64,000 nt of DNA from positions 137,203 through 201,202 of the forward strand of contig FPIT01000008.1 of NCBI GenBank assembly GCA_900119285.1, written 5' to 3'. Shown here one piece after another: positions 35,400 through 44,228 of this stretch (position 1 is its first letter; every line of letters begins with the position of its first letter). Source of the stretch: Prevotellaceae bacterium HUN156. GTDB lineage: Bacteria; Bacteroidota; Bacteroidia; Bacteroidales; Bacteroidaceae. The notes under the pieces were generated by a model that was given only the letters and a program-made list of their open reading frames with translations, did not search any database and was not told the origin of the DNA. A program made the translations under genes and the position numbers.

Positions 35400-38300
35400 T
35401 TAATTCTCTTCGAACATACGTTTTGCGAATTCCTCTTCCGTTAGTACCACCTTCCAGTGGTCTTCATCGCGTTTCAGGTTAGGCAGGGTGTTGTCACCAT
35501 TCACATAGATAAGGTCAAACTCAGTGTCGCGAGTACGGAAGTCCATCTTGTCAAAGAAGGCACAGAGTTTCTCGTTATCCACTGTGTTACGGTTACGCCA
35601 AATCACAAGCGTTTTCAATCCTTCACGATGGGTCTTACCCTGCACCACGCAGATGTTATCATCTTGATACCAGTCCTCTGTTTCCACGTTCAGACCTATC
35701 AGATAGTTAAAGGTCTCCACCATATCCACCTTTGTTTCCACCAGTTCATTGTCCTTGGTAGTTTTCAGCGTCATCTCAAATGGATTCTCAAACCACTTCA
35801 AATTCAGCAGAGAGTCACGAGTCTCTGTGTCGAGCAGATAACTCAGCATATAGCTCTCTTGGAATTCTTTTGGTTGGAATTCTAACTCTTGCTTCTTTAT
35901 TTCAAGATTGTTCAGCGTATCTTCATATTGCTCCAAACGAATGTATTTGAAGCAACCACCTCCTTTCCAATTATATAGGTTTGAAACACCTGATTTGTCA
36001 CCATGAAGTGTATTCTTTAAACGGCGTAATGGAATATCATCAAAATACTCATTAGCCTCAATATTAATAAACTTTCGATTGGATTTTAATGCGACAGCCC
36101 CAGATGTTGCAGAACCAGCAAAATAATCAAGAACCATCTCTCCTTCTTTTGTCGTTGCCTCAAAGATACGGTTTATCAATTTCTCTGGCTTTTTCCCCTT
36201 CTTTAATTGTACACCACCTTCGTTATGAAGGTCGTTAGGGAGCACATCGTCCCATATATCAGATATTTGTTCTACTGGTACAAGACCATCGCCCATCCAA
36301 CGCAGACGGTCTTTATAGAAAAGAATAGCATTTCCGTTTTTGATATAATAGTCATTTGCATCCTCTCTTGGTAAGAAGAATGTTTTATTTGGCTCAGCTC
36401 TTGATAGACGTTTTAATTCTGCAGCCTCATTTCCTACACTATCTTCATCCAACGAAGCCCACCTAATTATGTTCTTAGCATTAGCTATAACGAATTTCAA
36501 TAATTCATTCTCATACGACTCACCAAGTTCTCTCTTTAATTTGCTTTTTTGAATGCCTTTTGATTCTGCAAAAGCATCTAAAACAGAACAGAATTGCCAT
36601 TGTTGGTAATTTGCATCAGGGTTAATTATCATCGAATTGTAGCGGCTATCGTAATTACGTTCTCTATAAGCATTATAGGGCTGCCATTTTGATATTCCAT
36701 TGTTATAGAATATTACATTTTCACTGATATTAACAGGACCTGGATTAATCACTTTCGCTCCAGAAATGCTTGCACGTCTTATAGTTATATTAGCCTTTCT
36801 GTTTTCCTTGCCTAACAGAACATCCAACAATTCTGTCAGGTGGGCAACTTCATTAATATCAATACTAGCAGAGAATGTACCTCCATCTTTAAAGAAGGAT
36901 GTTGTTTCTTCTAAACGGTTATATATCAAAGACAGCCAGCTACTTTCAATTAATGCGTCTTTATACAGAAAATCATCATCACCTGTATTGTAAGGTGGAT
37001 CAATATATACACACTTAATCTTTTTAGAATATTTTTCTTTTAGAAATTTGAGTGCTTGATAATTCTCGCTATTAATTAACAAGCCATTCGTCTGCTCATC
37101 AATATTCTCCATACTCTTCACCAACTGGTGCTTGAACTTAGCATCGAAGAACGCAGTATCGAGGACAAGGAATTGGTTCTGCTTCAGAAATTCAATGGTG
37201 AGTGGTTCGCTATAACCTTCTGTGGTCAAGTCACCCTTAATCTCATCAATCGCAAACAGACGCACCCATTCCTTACGTTGTTCATCGTTGGCAATAATCT
37301 CAGGATAAAGCTTCTCAGGCACACGGTCAAGGGTAATACAGTAATCGCTCTGCACTACAAACTTCTTCTTCAGCCATAGTTTCTTTTGGAAGTTCTCCAA
37401 CTGTGCTAACATCTGAATAATCTTCTGACCTACCTGCTTGATGGCCTTTACAATAGACAACTGATTATTGATGTGCTGAGGATCAAGGTCATCGATATGC
37501 AGCACCTCATTCTTGATATAGAAGTCCAGCTCACGACTCAGGAAGCCACCAAGGTCTTTATGAATAAAGTAGTCGAAAGAATTCTTTGCCGTATAATCCG
37601 TCAAGTGCTGCTCCAACAAAGTACGGTTGGGCTCTTTCTGCGTTGGAGCTTTTGTAGTCAGCATTTCCTCGTACTCCGCTGGTATCAAGGGCTTAACAGT
37701 TTCAAAAGCCTCTGCTCTCAAAGCATCTTGTTTTGTAGCCTTTGGCATCAACTCGTAAGTGAAGTAGATGTTCAGTTCCCCATCAGCAGTTACTTCTATC
37801 ACTTGTTCGCCTTCGTTTTCTGGCTCCCATAATGCAAAGCGACGCTCCATGTTGTTGGCAGCACGATTGTTGTTCTGCTCTGTGCTGGCATCTTTTAGCA
37901 CGAAGTGTACCTTCTTGCGTGATGTCGGCAGCACAAAGGTATAGTCACGGAAATACTCTGAGGTCTTGATATAATATTGGTCGCTGTTGGCCCAATGCAG
38001 CTTCACTTCCTCACCATTATAAGGAATGGCGTAGGTGTTATCCTTATAGCGACGCTTTGACAGGAAATCGCCACCATCGTAATAGCGAGAGAAGAACGTC
38101 ACCAAGTGAGAGAATACTTCACTTTCCATATCCTCTGCACTACCACCTTGTGCCAGTTGGTTTTTCAGCTTATGATACTCTGCGACCATAGGAATGCTTT
38201 GTGGCAGGGAGTCGATATCAGTTCCTAATTGCTGCTCAATCTCTGCCATCCGCTTCCTGATGTTTCGGGTGTCAGCGCCATCACCTTGTAAAGCCTGCTT

Positions 38301-38453
38301 TACTTGTGGGAGCAAGTCAACTTGCAGGAAGTGATTAATCTCGTCACGTTTCTGATTCATGATGCGGTAGATGCCAAAGTCCAACTCGGCATGATCCATC
38401 ATAAATATCTCTTGTAATTTAGCGACAAACTTGTCGTAGTAATTCATTGCCAT
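35400..38453 (-). CDS. Large beta-class site-specific DNA methyltransferase (Mod-like)
   Basis: A 1017-residue protein. Motif IV IDPPYNTGDDDF (about 486) precedes the SAM-binding motif I DYFAGSATSGAVA (about 777), the order of beta-class N6-adenine/N4-cytosine enzymes such as type III Mod. The roughly 285 residues between them would be the target-recognition part. About 480 residues precede motif IV, far more than in ordinary Mod proteins (total about 600-650), and hold charged and helical sequence with no motif I recognise. Between a SNF2 helicase (15 bp gap) and a Res-like nuclease (3 bp gap). Confidence 0.88.
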   Translation of the reverse strand: MAMNYYDKFVAKLQEIFMMDHAELDFGIYRIMNQKRDEINHFLQVDLLPQVKQALQGDGADTRNIRKRMAEIEQQLGTDIDSLPQSIPMVAEYHKLKNQLAQGGSAEDMESEVFSHLVTFFSRYYDGGDFLSKRRYKDNTYAIPYNGEEVKLHWANSDQYYIKTSEYFRDYTFVLPTSRKKVHFVLKDASTEQNNNRAANNMERRFALWEPENEGEQVIEVTADGELNIYFTYELMPKATKQDALRAEAFETVKPLIPAEYEEMLTTKAPTQKEPNRTLLEQHLTDYTAKNSFDYFIHKDLGGFLSRELDFYIKNEVLHIDDLDPQHINNQLSIVKAIKQVGQKIIQMLAQLENFQKKLWLKKKFVVQSDYCITLDRVPEKLYPEIIANDEQRKEWVRLFAIDEIKGDLTTEGYSEPLTIEFLKQNQFLVLDTAFFDAKFKHQLVKSMENIDEQTNGLLINSENYQALKFLKEKYSKKIKCVYIDPPYNTGDDDFLYKDALIESSWLSLIYNRLEETTSFFKDGGTFSASIDINEVAHLTELLDVLLGKENRKANITIRRASISGAKVINPGPVNISENVIFYNNGISKWQPYNAYRERNYDSRYNSMIINPDANYQQWQFCSVLDAFAESKGIQKSKLKRELGESYENELLKFVIANAKNIIRWASLDEDSVGNEAAELKRLSRAEPNKTFFLPREDANDYYIKNGNAILFYKDRLRWMGDGLVPVEQISDIWDDVLPNDLHNEGGVQLKKGKKPEKLINRIFEATTKEGEMVLDYFAGSATSGAVALKSNRKFINIEANEYFDDIPLRRLKNTLHGDKSGVSNLYNWKGGGCFKYIRLEQYEDTLNNLEIKKQELEFQPKEFQESYMLSYLLDTETRDSLLNLKWFENPFEMTLKTTKDNELVETKVDMVETFNYLIGLNVETEDWYQDDNICVVQGKTHREGLKTLVIWRNRNTVDNEKLCAFFDKMDFRTRDTEFDLIYVNGDNTLPNLKRDEDHWKVVLTEEEFAKRMFEEN

Positions 38454-38468
38454 ATCTTGTTTCTATTA

Positions 38469-41306
38469 TTATTTCACCTTGAATTTGATAACAAACAGAT
38501 TCTGTGTTTCCGTGGCTTTTACCATGCGCTGCTCCAATTCTGTTATCATCCTTTTGCGTTGCTGACTCACTTCTTCCTCTCTGTCTTCGAGCTCATTGCG
38601 AAGGCGACGACGCTTGCGCTTCATGTCTTCCACCTTTTTCTCCAATTCAAGTTTCTCTGCTACAGATTGTGCATTGCGAGCATCACGTTCTGCCACAAGA
38701 ATATTCTTCTTTAGCGTAGTGATTTCATCCTCTATACCGTCTATCACGTCATGCTCCCAAGCATATATACGAGATTCTTCTTGTTGGATGAACTTAAGGT
38801 TTCGCGCATCAATCTCTTTCAATTTTGCAGTTGAGTGTTGAGCTACATCACCTTGTAGACGTTGGCGTATGTCATCAGCTATGGTATCCGATTGCGCTTC
38901 TGAGCCACCATTCAGGAATAGCTTTTCGCAGTCTTCCTGTGACAGTTGTTTACCATCATTTTGAAAGGCATTAAATAGCAAGTATTGCTCGTCAGAAAGA
39001 GCTGACACACCCAAGGAGGCTAACACCAGATAGCCATCGCTGCCATTCAAATAGTCAGGCAGGTTGGCATTCATAGGCAGAGCCTGTTGGTCGAAGATGA
39101 TTTCTGCATTATTGCTAAGTGAGAGTGATAAAGCAGAATTGATAACGTGTTGCGCCAAAGGACAGCTCAAACGATAAGGGATGGCATCTTCTGTATTCTT
39201 CAACATGGCATACTTGCCTGTACGCTGACCAGCCACGGAGGTACGCAAAACAAAGGTGTGTTGTTCGTCATTGAAAACAGCCTCCTTGCTCAACATATAT
39301 TTGGTAAGTTCCCAAAAGATGTGCTCATAACGATTAAGGAAAGTGCCAGTTGTATCTTTCGTCATGCGAAGATGCTCCTGCACGTTGATGTCGAAGTTCT
39401 CCAGCACCTGCGAACGCACTTCTGTCATGCGCTCGTCAATCTGTTCCTGCATCTCGTTTTGAAGTTGCTCGAAAGCCTGATTGATTTCTTCCTCACTACG
39501 ACATTGCTGATAGATTTCCCAAATTCGTGACTCTATATCGAGGGTATCAGCCTGACCTAAGACCTCATCGCTAGCACCAAACACATCGTCGAAAAGTTTA
39601 AACTTAGTAGATAGCAGGTTGAACACACGCACATCAGCATAATTGCGCATATTCAGGAAGTTAACAACTACTACATCGTACTTCTGGCCATACCTATGGC
39701 AGCGGCCAATTCTTTGTTCAATTCTTTGCGGATTCCAAGGCAGGTCATAGTTAATCACCAACGAGCAAAACTGGAGGTTCAAGCCCTCTGCTGCAGCCTC
39801 TGTAGCTATCATAATATCTGCCTCGTGTTGGAAGTAATCCACAGCAGCAGCCCTGCGGTCAGCAGCCTTGATGCCACTTACTTTGTCAGGATGCTCTAAG
39901 CACCACTTCTTGTATATCTCGTTGGTCTGTGGTTCGCTGGCCTTACCATTGAATAACACTATGCGACCTGCATAGCCATGAGCTTCAAGATACTCCTTTA
40001 AGAAAGTCTGTGTTCTAGTAGATTCCGTAAATATAAGGGCCTTACGCTCTGCACCTTGCTCTGCCAGCTTCTTGAAAGCTTCTTCCAAAGCCTTTGTAAG
40101 TGCTTTGGCTTTAGATTCAGTTTTAATGCTTTTGGCTTTCTCAATAAAGCCCGAAATAGTTGCTATCTCTACTTTTAAGCGTGGAATATCTATCTCTTCA
40201 GCATCGAAAAATTCATCCTCATCTTCTGGCAATTCATCATATTCTTCTAAGCTCCAATCCTCGTCATCTTCCACCAAGTCGTCCACGTCAAAGCGCTCTT
40301 GCTTCTCATTCTTAAGCATACGTTCTAGACGTTCCTTTATATGTTCAAGCGTAAAAATAAGAGCATAAGTTGATGATGCTAATATTTTGCGGACAATCAT
40401 AGTGGTGAGTTTCCGCTGAGCAGCTGGTACACTATAGATGTCTGTACGACGCAGAAAATCACTAATCTCTTGGTATAGCGTTTGTTCTTCATCAGTAGCT
40501 TTAAACTTCTGAGTTAAAGGCAAACGATTGGTATAGTTAATATATTCGCGTACATCCCTACGAAGTGTTCTGGTATAGAGCTTTTGTATACGTTGTCTTA
40601 ACTCTTTAAGGTTCTCACCTTTTCCATATTGTTTGCGGAAGGATTTCTCGCTACCAAACAAACGGTCGTCAATGATACTAGTCAAACCATATAACTCCAT
40701 TAAAGAATTTTGGAATGGCGTGGCAGTAAGTAAGAGTTTTCGAACACCTGTCAATGCATCACGTACCTCCGCAGATGTCCTGGCAGAACTGCGATAGACA
40801 TTGCGCATCTTATGAGCTTCATCAATAACAGCTAAATCAAAGGCATGAAGTAGAATGTGCTCTTTTTGTTTGGCTACAAAGTTATAACTACAGATGATAG
40901 CACGTTTAGGACTAAGCGGATTTTTACCTTCACGCTGATATGTATTATAATTCTTGGTATCAAGTATCTCACTTGGTATACCAAACTTATCAAGTAGTTC
41001 TGCCTCCCACTGCTTGCGTAAAGATGCAGGACAAACGATTAGTATTTTGCGCTTACCTGTAGCCCAATACTGACATATTACAAGACCTGCTTCAATAGTT
41101 TTACCAAGTCCCACTTCATCAGCCAATACTACGCCTTTTGACAACGGACTACTGAAAGCAAATAAAGCAGCATCAATCTGGTGAGGATTGATGTCTACCG
41201 TAGAGCTTAAGAGCGACTGTGACAAAGAGTTTAAATCGCCATTTGCCTGCTGTTGTGTAAGCAAGGCTGCATAGTATTTTGCATGATAACGTGTTATCTT
41301 GCTCAT
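38469..41306 (-). CDS. SNF2-family helicase
   Basis: A 945-residue Swi2/Snf2 ATPase of the RapA/DrmD-like kind. Motif I ADEVGLGKTIEAGLV (about 62-76), II DEAH (about 162), III LLTATPFQN, and C-lobe VINYDLPWNPQRIEQRIGRC then HRYGQ (about 535). An acidic insertion rich in Asp/Glu (about 340-375) lies between the lobes and a long Lys/Arg/Glu coiled coil ends the protein (about 850-935). First gene of the operon; its ATG is about 260 nt from the promoter. Comparable helicases accompany methyltransferases in DISARM, but the other DISARM core genes are absent. Confidence 0.9.
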   Translation of the reverse strand: MSKITRYHAKYYAALLTQQQANGDLNSLSQSLLSSTVDINPHQIDAALFAFSSPLSKGVVLADEVGLGKTIEAGLVICQYWATGKRKILIVCPASLRKQWEAELLDKFGIPSEILDTKNYNTYQREGKNPLSPKRAIICSYNFVAKQKEHILLHAFDLAVIDEAHKMRNVYRSSARTSAEVRDALTGVRKLLLTATPFQNSLMELYGLTSIIDDRLFGSEKSFRKQYGKGENLKELRQRIQKLYTRTLRRDVREYINYTNRLPLTQKFKATDEEQTLYQEISDFLRRTDIYSVPAAQRKLTTMIVRKILASSTYALIFTLEHIKERLERMLKNEKQERFDVDDLVEDDEDWSLEEYDELPEDEDEFFDAEEIDIPRLKVEIATISGFIEKAKSIKTESKAKALTKALEEAFKKLAEQGAERKALIFTESTRTQTFLKEYLEAHGYAGRIVLFNGKASEPQTNEIYKKWCLEHPDKVSGIKAADRRAAAVDYFQHEADIMIATEAAAEGLNLQFCSLVINYDLPWNPQRIEQRIGRCHRYGQKYDVVVVNFLNMRNYADVRVFNLLSTKFKLFDDVFGASDEVLGQADTLDIESRIWEIYQQCRSEEEINQAFEQLQNEMQEQIDERMTEVRSQVLENFDINVQEHLRMTKDTTGTFLNRYEHIFWELTKYMLSKEAVFNDEQHTFVLRTSVAGQRTGKYAMLKNTEDAIPYRLSCPLAQHVINSALSLSLSNNAEIIFDQQALPMNANLPDYLNGSDGYLVLASLGVSALSDEQYLLFNAFQNDGKQLSQEDCEKLFLNGGSEAQSDTIADDIRQRLQGDVAQHSTAKLKEIDARNLKFIQQEESRIYAWEHDVIDGIEDEITTLKKNILVAERDARNAQSVAEKLELEKKVEDMKRKRRRLRNELEDREEEVSQQRKRMITELEQRMVKATETQNLFVIKFKVK

Positions 41307-41365
41307 TTAAACGTTGTTTTAAGTTAAGGGGGAAATAGAAAAGCGCACCCTCATCCCTTATGCAC

Positions 41366-41491
41366 TTGTACTCCAGCCGTCGGCAAACAGGCCTAAACAC
41401 GATACACAAGGAAAGGGTACGCCTATACAGGCGTATCCCAATCCCTCGAGGTCGTGTTTACAACTTAGTTTTGCCGACTATTTGAGTACAA
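41366..41491 (-). ncRNA. Four-stem rod-like hairpin in the leader of the SNF2 operon
   Basis: Four successive complementary blocks separated by small internal loops: TTGTACTC (41366-41373) with GAGTACAA (41484-41491); GTCGGCAAAC (41379-41388) with GTTTTGCCGAC (41468-41478); AAACACGA (41395-41402) with TCGTGTTT (41452-41459); GGTACGCCT (41416-41424) with AGGCGTATCC (41429-41438). On the minus strand it lies between the promoter (41572) and the SNF2 ATG (41306), so it should be transcribed. It could be a cis-regulatory leader, a processed small RNA or a MITE. Confidence 0.7.
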
Positions 41492-41571
41492 ACCTCATCA
41501 GAATCTTCGATACGAATTCTTCTTTACCCGCAAAAATCCTGCAATGCAGCCTTTCAGCTACAATGCAAATG

Positions 41572-41602
41572 CAAAGGTAACAAGAATTTATTAGACAACA
41601 AA
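41572..41602 (-). promoter_or_regulatory. Promoter of the SNF2-methyltransferase-Res operon
   Basis: Minus-strand TTTG at 41602-41599 and TACCTTTG at 41579-41572, 19 bp apart. Predicted leader about 260 nt. Confidence 0.78.
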
Positions 41603-41891
41603 CTTTTTTGCCTAATTTATTTAAGAAATAGGTGTAGAACTAACAAGATTCCCTTGTGAGTTGCTTCTTCCATCAAGAACATGAATTTGAAGTCGTGAGT
41701 GATACTCACGAGTTGAATACCACCTATATTCTGTACTTGTGGGTATCTTTTCTATGTCGAGTGGTATGTGCAAATTTTGCACGCGCGAGTACCAAATCTC
41801 CAATATCAGGTTTTGATTCTCTATTACTACCTATGTGTTCCAAGATGGAACATGTGTTAGTAGAAAGATAAGGAAAGCAATTACGCTTCCC
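41603..41891. other. Gene-free region rich in small hairpins between the Fic gene and the SNF2 promoter
   Basis: I see no convincing gene. Perfect small inverted repeats: TCGTGAGT-gat-ACTCACGA (near 41694), GTGCAAA-tt-TTGCAC (near 41768), and AAGGAAAGC-aattac-GCTTCCCTT (41872-41895). The last overlaps the 3' end of the RhuM-Fic gene and is probably its terminator. Confidence 0.6.
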
Positions 41892-42866
41892 TTATTCATT
41901 TCTTTGGTTGATGAGGTTTACCACCACCTTCACCATCACGTCTTTCTCTTCCGTGCGGCTCTCGGCAATCATCAGCGTGAGTGCAACAAGGGTATTGTCA
42001 GCTATACGTTTGGTGCCGTCGGCACGATAGAGTACGTGATTATTGTTAAGAAACCATAGGAAGAGCGTAGCAGCAATGCGCTTGTTGCCATCGCTAAAGG
42101 AGTGATTCTTCGTAACGAGATAGAGAAGCATGGCAGCTTTCTCCTCAACACTGGGATAAAGTTCCTGACCACCAAAGGTCTGGTATATCTGACCTATACT
42201 ACTCTTAAAAGAGTCGTCTTTCTCGTTGCCGAAGAGCGTTGAGCCACCAAACTTATTGCGCAAGCCATTAATGGCCTCCATAGCATTCTCATAGGTAGCA
42301 TGGAAGGGTTCTTCTTTGGTCGTCTTGTCAATCGTAAGCCGTTCGTAGTCGTAATTATCGAGAGTGTCGAGGGCATAGGTATAGTCTGTCACCACCTCAA
42401 ACAAAGCATTCGTCTCATCGTCAGACAGCAAAGGTTGATTCTGAATAGTGCGACCAAGCATCCCAACCAACTGGCGCAACTCGCCTATCTGCTCCTTACG
42501 GATACGTTCATTGACAACGTAACCTTTGATAAGATATTCCTTCAAGACATTACGAGCCCAGACGCGGAAAGCAGTACCACGTTTACTCTTAACGCGGTAA
42601 CCTATAGAGATGATGACATCCAGACTATAGAAAGGAACAGGCTTCTTCACGCCATTAACGTGTATTTTTTGCACGTTATTCTCATCTCTTTCTAGTTCAC
42701 CCTCTCTGAAAGCATTTATAATATGCCTTCTGACATTTGACTCTTCCTTATCAAAAAGTTCAGCCATTTGGGCGACATTCAGCCAGACAGTATCATTCTC
42801 CAGACGGACATCAATTTGCGTCTGTCCGTCCTCTGTCTGATATATCACTATTTTGTTCTCTTCCAT
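41892..42866 (-). CDS. RhuM-Doc/Fic fusion protein
   Basis: A 324-residue protein in two parts. Residues about 1-125 are RhuM-like (VWLNVAQMAELFDKEESNVR, then FYSLDVIISIGYRVKSKRGT and FRVWARNVLKEYLIKGY). Residues about 150-324 are a Fic/Doc domain with HSFSDGNKRIAATLFLWFL at about 254. The GNKR form is that of Doc, which phosphorylates EF-Tu, rather than the GNGR of AMP-transferring Fic proteins, so a kinase-like activity is plausible. Such genes often lie next to restriction systems in Bacteroidota. No separate antitoxin gene is visible nearby. Confidence 0.87.
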   Translation of the reverse strand: MEENKIVIYQTEDGQTQIDVRLENDTVWLNVAQMAELFDKEESNVRRHIINAFREGELERDENNVQKIHVNGVKKPVPFYSLDVIISIGYRVKSKRGTAFRVWARNVLKEYLIKGYVVNERIRKEQIGELRQLVGMLGRTIQNQPLLSDDETNALFEVVTDYTYALDTLDNYDYERLTIDKTTKEEPFHATYENAMEAINGLRNKFGGSTLFGNEKDDSFKSSIGQIYQTFGGQELYPSVEEKAAMLLYLVTKNHSFSDGNKRIAATLFLWFLNNNHVLYRADGTKRIADNTLVALTLMIAESRTEEKDVMVKVVVNLINQRNE

Positions 42867-42896
42867 ATGATTTTTATCGTTTACGTTTCTTGCCTA

Positions 42897-42904
42897 CAAA
42901 GGTA
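42897..42904 (-). promoter_or_regulatory. Promoter -7 box for the RhuM-Fic gene
   Basis: TACCTTTG on the minus strand, 30 nt from the ATG. It abuts the plus-strand promoter repeats that begin at about 42930. Confidence 0.7.
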
Positions 42905-42929
42905 CAAAATAATTACGAAAAAGAAGAAA

Positions 42930-43190
42930 ATAAATGGTATTTTCTTTGGTATTCCGCTCACTTTTTTCGTACCTCTGACTTCGTCGAAGGTTCTACAACC
43001 TAAAGGCCGAAGTGTGGCGAAGCAATCTTTCATTCGGGAATACAAAGAAAATGCCGATTTTCTTTGGTATTCCGCTCATTTTTTCGTACCTTTGACTTCG
43101 TCGAAGATACTTACGCTCGACAATAAAAATAAATGGCGATTTATTTTGTATTGTCCTCGCTTTTTCGTACCTTTGTAGTGAAATAAGATA
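42930..43190 (+). repeat. Three copies of a promoter-bearing repeat
   Basis: Each copy reads roughly TTTCTTTGGTATTCCGCTCA then TTTTTTCGTACCTTTG. TTTG/-7 pairs: 42945/42970 (TACCTCTG, weakened), 43063/43087 (TACCTTTG) and 43145/43168 (TACCTTTG), with 19-21 bp spacing. Copies 1 and 2 continue into ACTTCGTCGAAG. The third is proximal to the gene at 43386. Confidence 0.82.
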
Positions 43191-43385
43191 TTCGGGAAAT
43201 ACCGAATATTACTTTATAAAGGACTGTTCGTCCTCTATCTCTATAAATAGAGACAACAGTCAAGATAGGGCATTTATAATAATATGCCCTATCTTGACTA
43301 ATAAATATCGAAACGAAACCGGAGGGGATGCCCATGGGAGGCCTCCCCGTCGATGAATTTTTAAGGATAAAAGGATTGAATATAT
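43182..43385 (+). promoter_or_regulatory. Structured 5' leader of the gene at 43386
   Basis: About 200 nt. It contains a perfect 15 bp hairpin, GTCAAGATAGGGCAT (43259-43273) with ATGCCCTATCTTGAC (43284-43298), and a GC-rich hairpin GGAGGGGATGCCC ... GGGAGGCCTCCCC (43321-43347) followed by ATTTTTAAGG. The second, with its U run, could act as an attenuator. Confidence 0.6.
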
Positions 43386-44219
43386 ATGAGACATGAAGAC
43401 ATCGCATTAGCAGCAACAAGCGCCAGGAGCTATACGCGACACTGGCGGACACATAAGCTGTCGTGGAACGCTATCGGTAAAATTCGATACTTGATGGATG
43501 GCGCCATTGAGTATATGGACGAGGTAGCGCTCTGCTATCCGCAGGAGAAGTTTAACAAGTTGCGCACGGCATTAGGATTCAAACAGGACTCGGAACTGAC
43601 CGAACTGATAGAACAGGCAGAGACTTTCTATATCGTACGGCAGAAGGACACCGGACAGATGGTGGCATTCATGACACCGCTGGTGCCTTACCGCTTTGTG
43701 CCATCAGAGCATCAGATAATAGAAGAGCCTGCCCTTAAAAGCGAGGTATTTGAAGTACAGGCCAACTTGATGTATAATTCGAAAAACAGCGACAAGATTG
43801 CAGACAACCTGAGAGTACACAAGAAGGGCATCAATATGAAGATGCTACTGAAAGAGAATGCACCAGCGTTCCATGCTACACCAAAGGATGATGCGATAGC
43901 TCAGGTGGAAGAAGTGTTTGAATATTTGTTTTCCAACGACTCTGAATTGAGAGAATATTTCGGGGAGTTTGCATACCATTATCAGCAGAAATATAATACT
44001 AAGGCTTTTCCAGCTCTGAAAGCCCTGGTTGACGAACGACTAATTCCACACATGTCTAGTCGCGTAGGCATCGAGAACTGGCCAAAGCCTGCTGTTCTGA
44101 AATGGATTAAAAACTACTTCGGAGCCCGTCGATTGCCGTATGTGATTACCGAAGCAAAGGAGCTTCTGCAAAAGAGTGAAGAGAGAATGAAACGCGAACT
44201 AGAAGAACCAGCATATTAA
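43386..44219 (+). CDS. Protein of unknown function, DUF6078 partner
   Basis: A 277-residue soluble protein with no signal peptide or membrane helix. N-terminal RHEDIALAATSARSYTRHWR, a middle part QDSELTELIEQAETFYIVRQ and an acidic, aromatic C-terminal half (EEVFEYLFSNDSELREYFGE). No family recognised. It precedes the DUF6078 gene by 9 bp and is read from the promoter repeat array through a structured leader, so tight control is likely. Confidence 0.7.
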   Translation: MRHEDIALAATSARSYTRHWRTHKLSWNAIGKIRYLMDGAIEYMDEVALCYPQEKFNKLRTALGFKQDSELTELIEQAETFYIVRQKDTGQMVAFMTPLVPYRFVPSEHQIIEEPALKSEVFEVQANLMYNSKNSDKIADNLRVHKKGINMKMLLKENAPAFHATPKDDAIAQVEEVFEYLFSNDSELREYFGEFAYHYQQKYNTKAFPALKALVDERLIPHMSSRVGIENWPKPAVLKWIKNYFGARRLPYVITEAKELLQKSEERMKRELEEPAY

Positions 44220-44228
44220 AACATCCGT

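Noticed and set aside
32193..41306. DISARM system
   Set aside because: SNF2 helicase and methyltransferase fit in part, but no DUF1998 (DrmB), DrmA-type helicase or phospholipase-D gene is present; the nuclease gene is Res-like.
41366..41491. Retron-like ncRNA
   Set aside because: Long nested stems recall msr-msd, but there is no reverse transcriptase gene nearby and no a1/a2 pairing that I can see.
41621..41803. Small genes in the hairpin-rich gap
   Set aside because: Open frames on both strands here lack a plausible start, promoter and familiar sequence, and coincide with inverted repeats.
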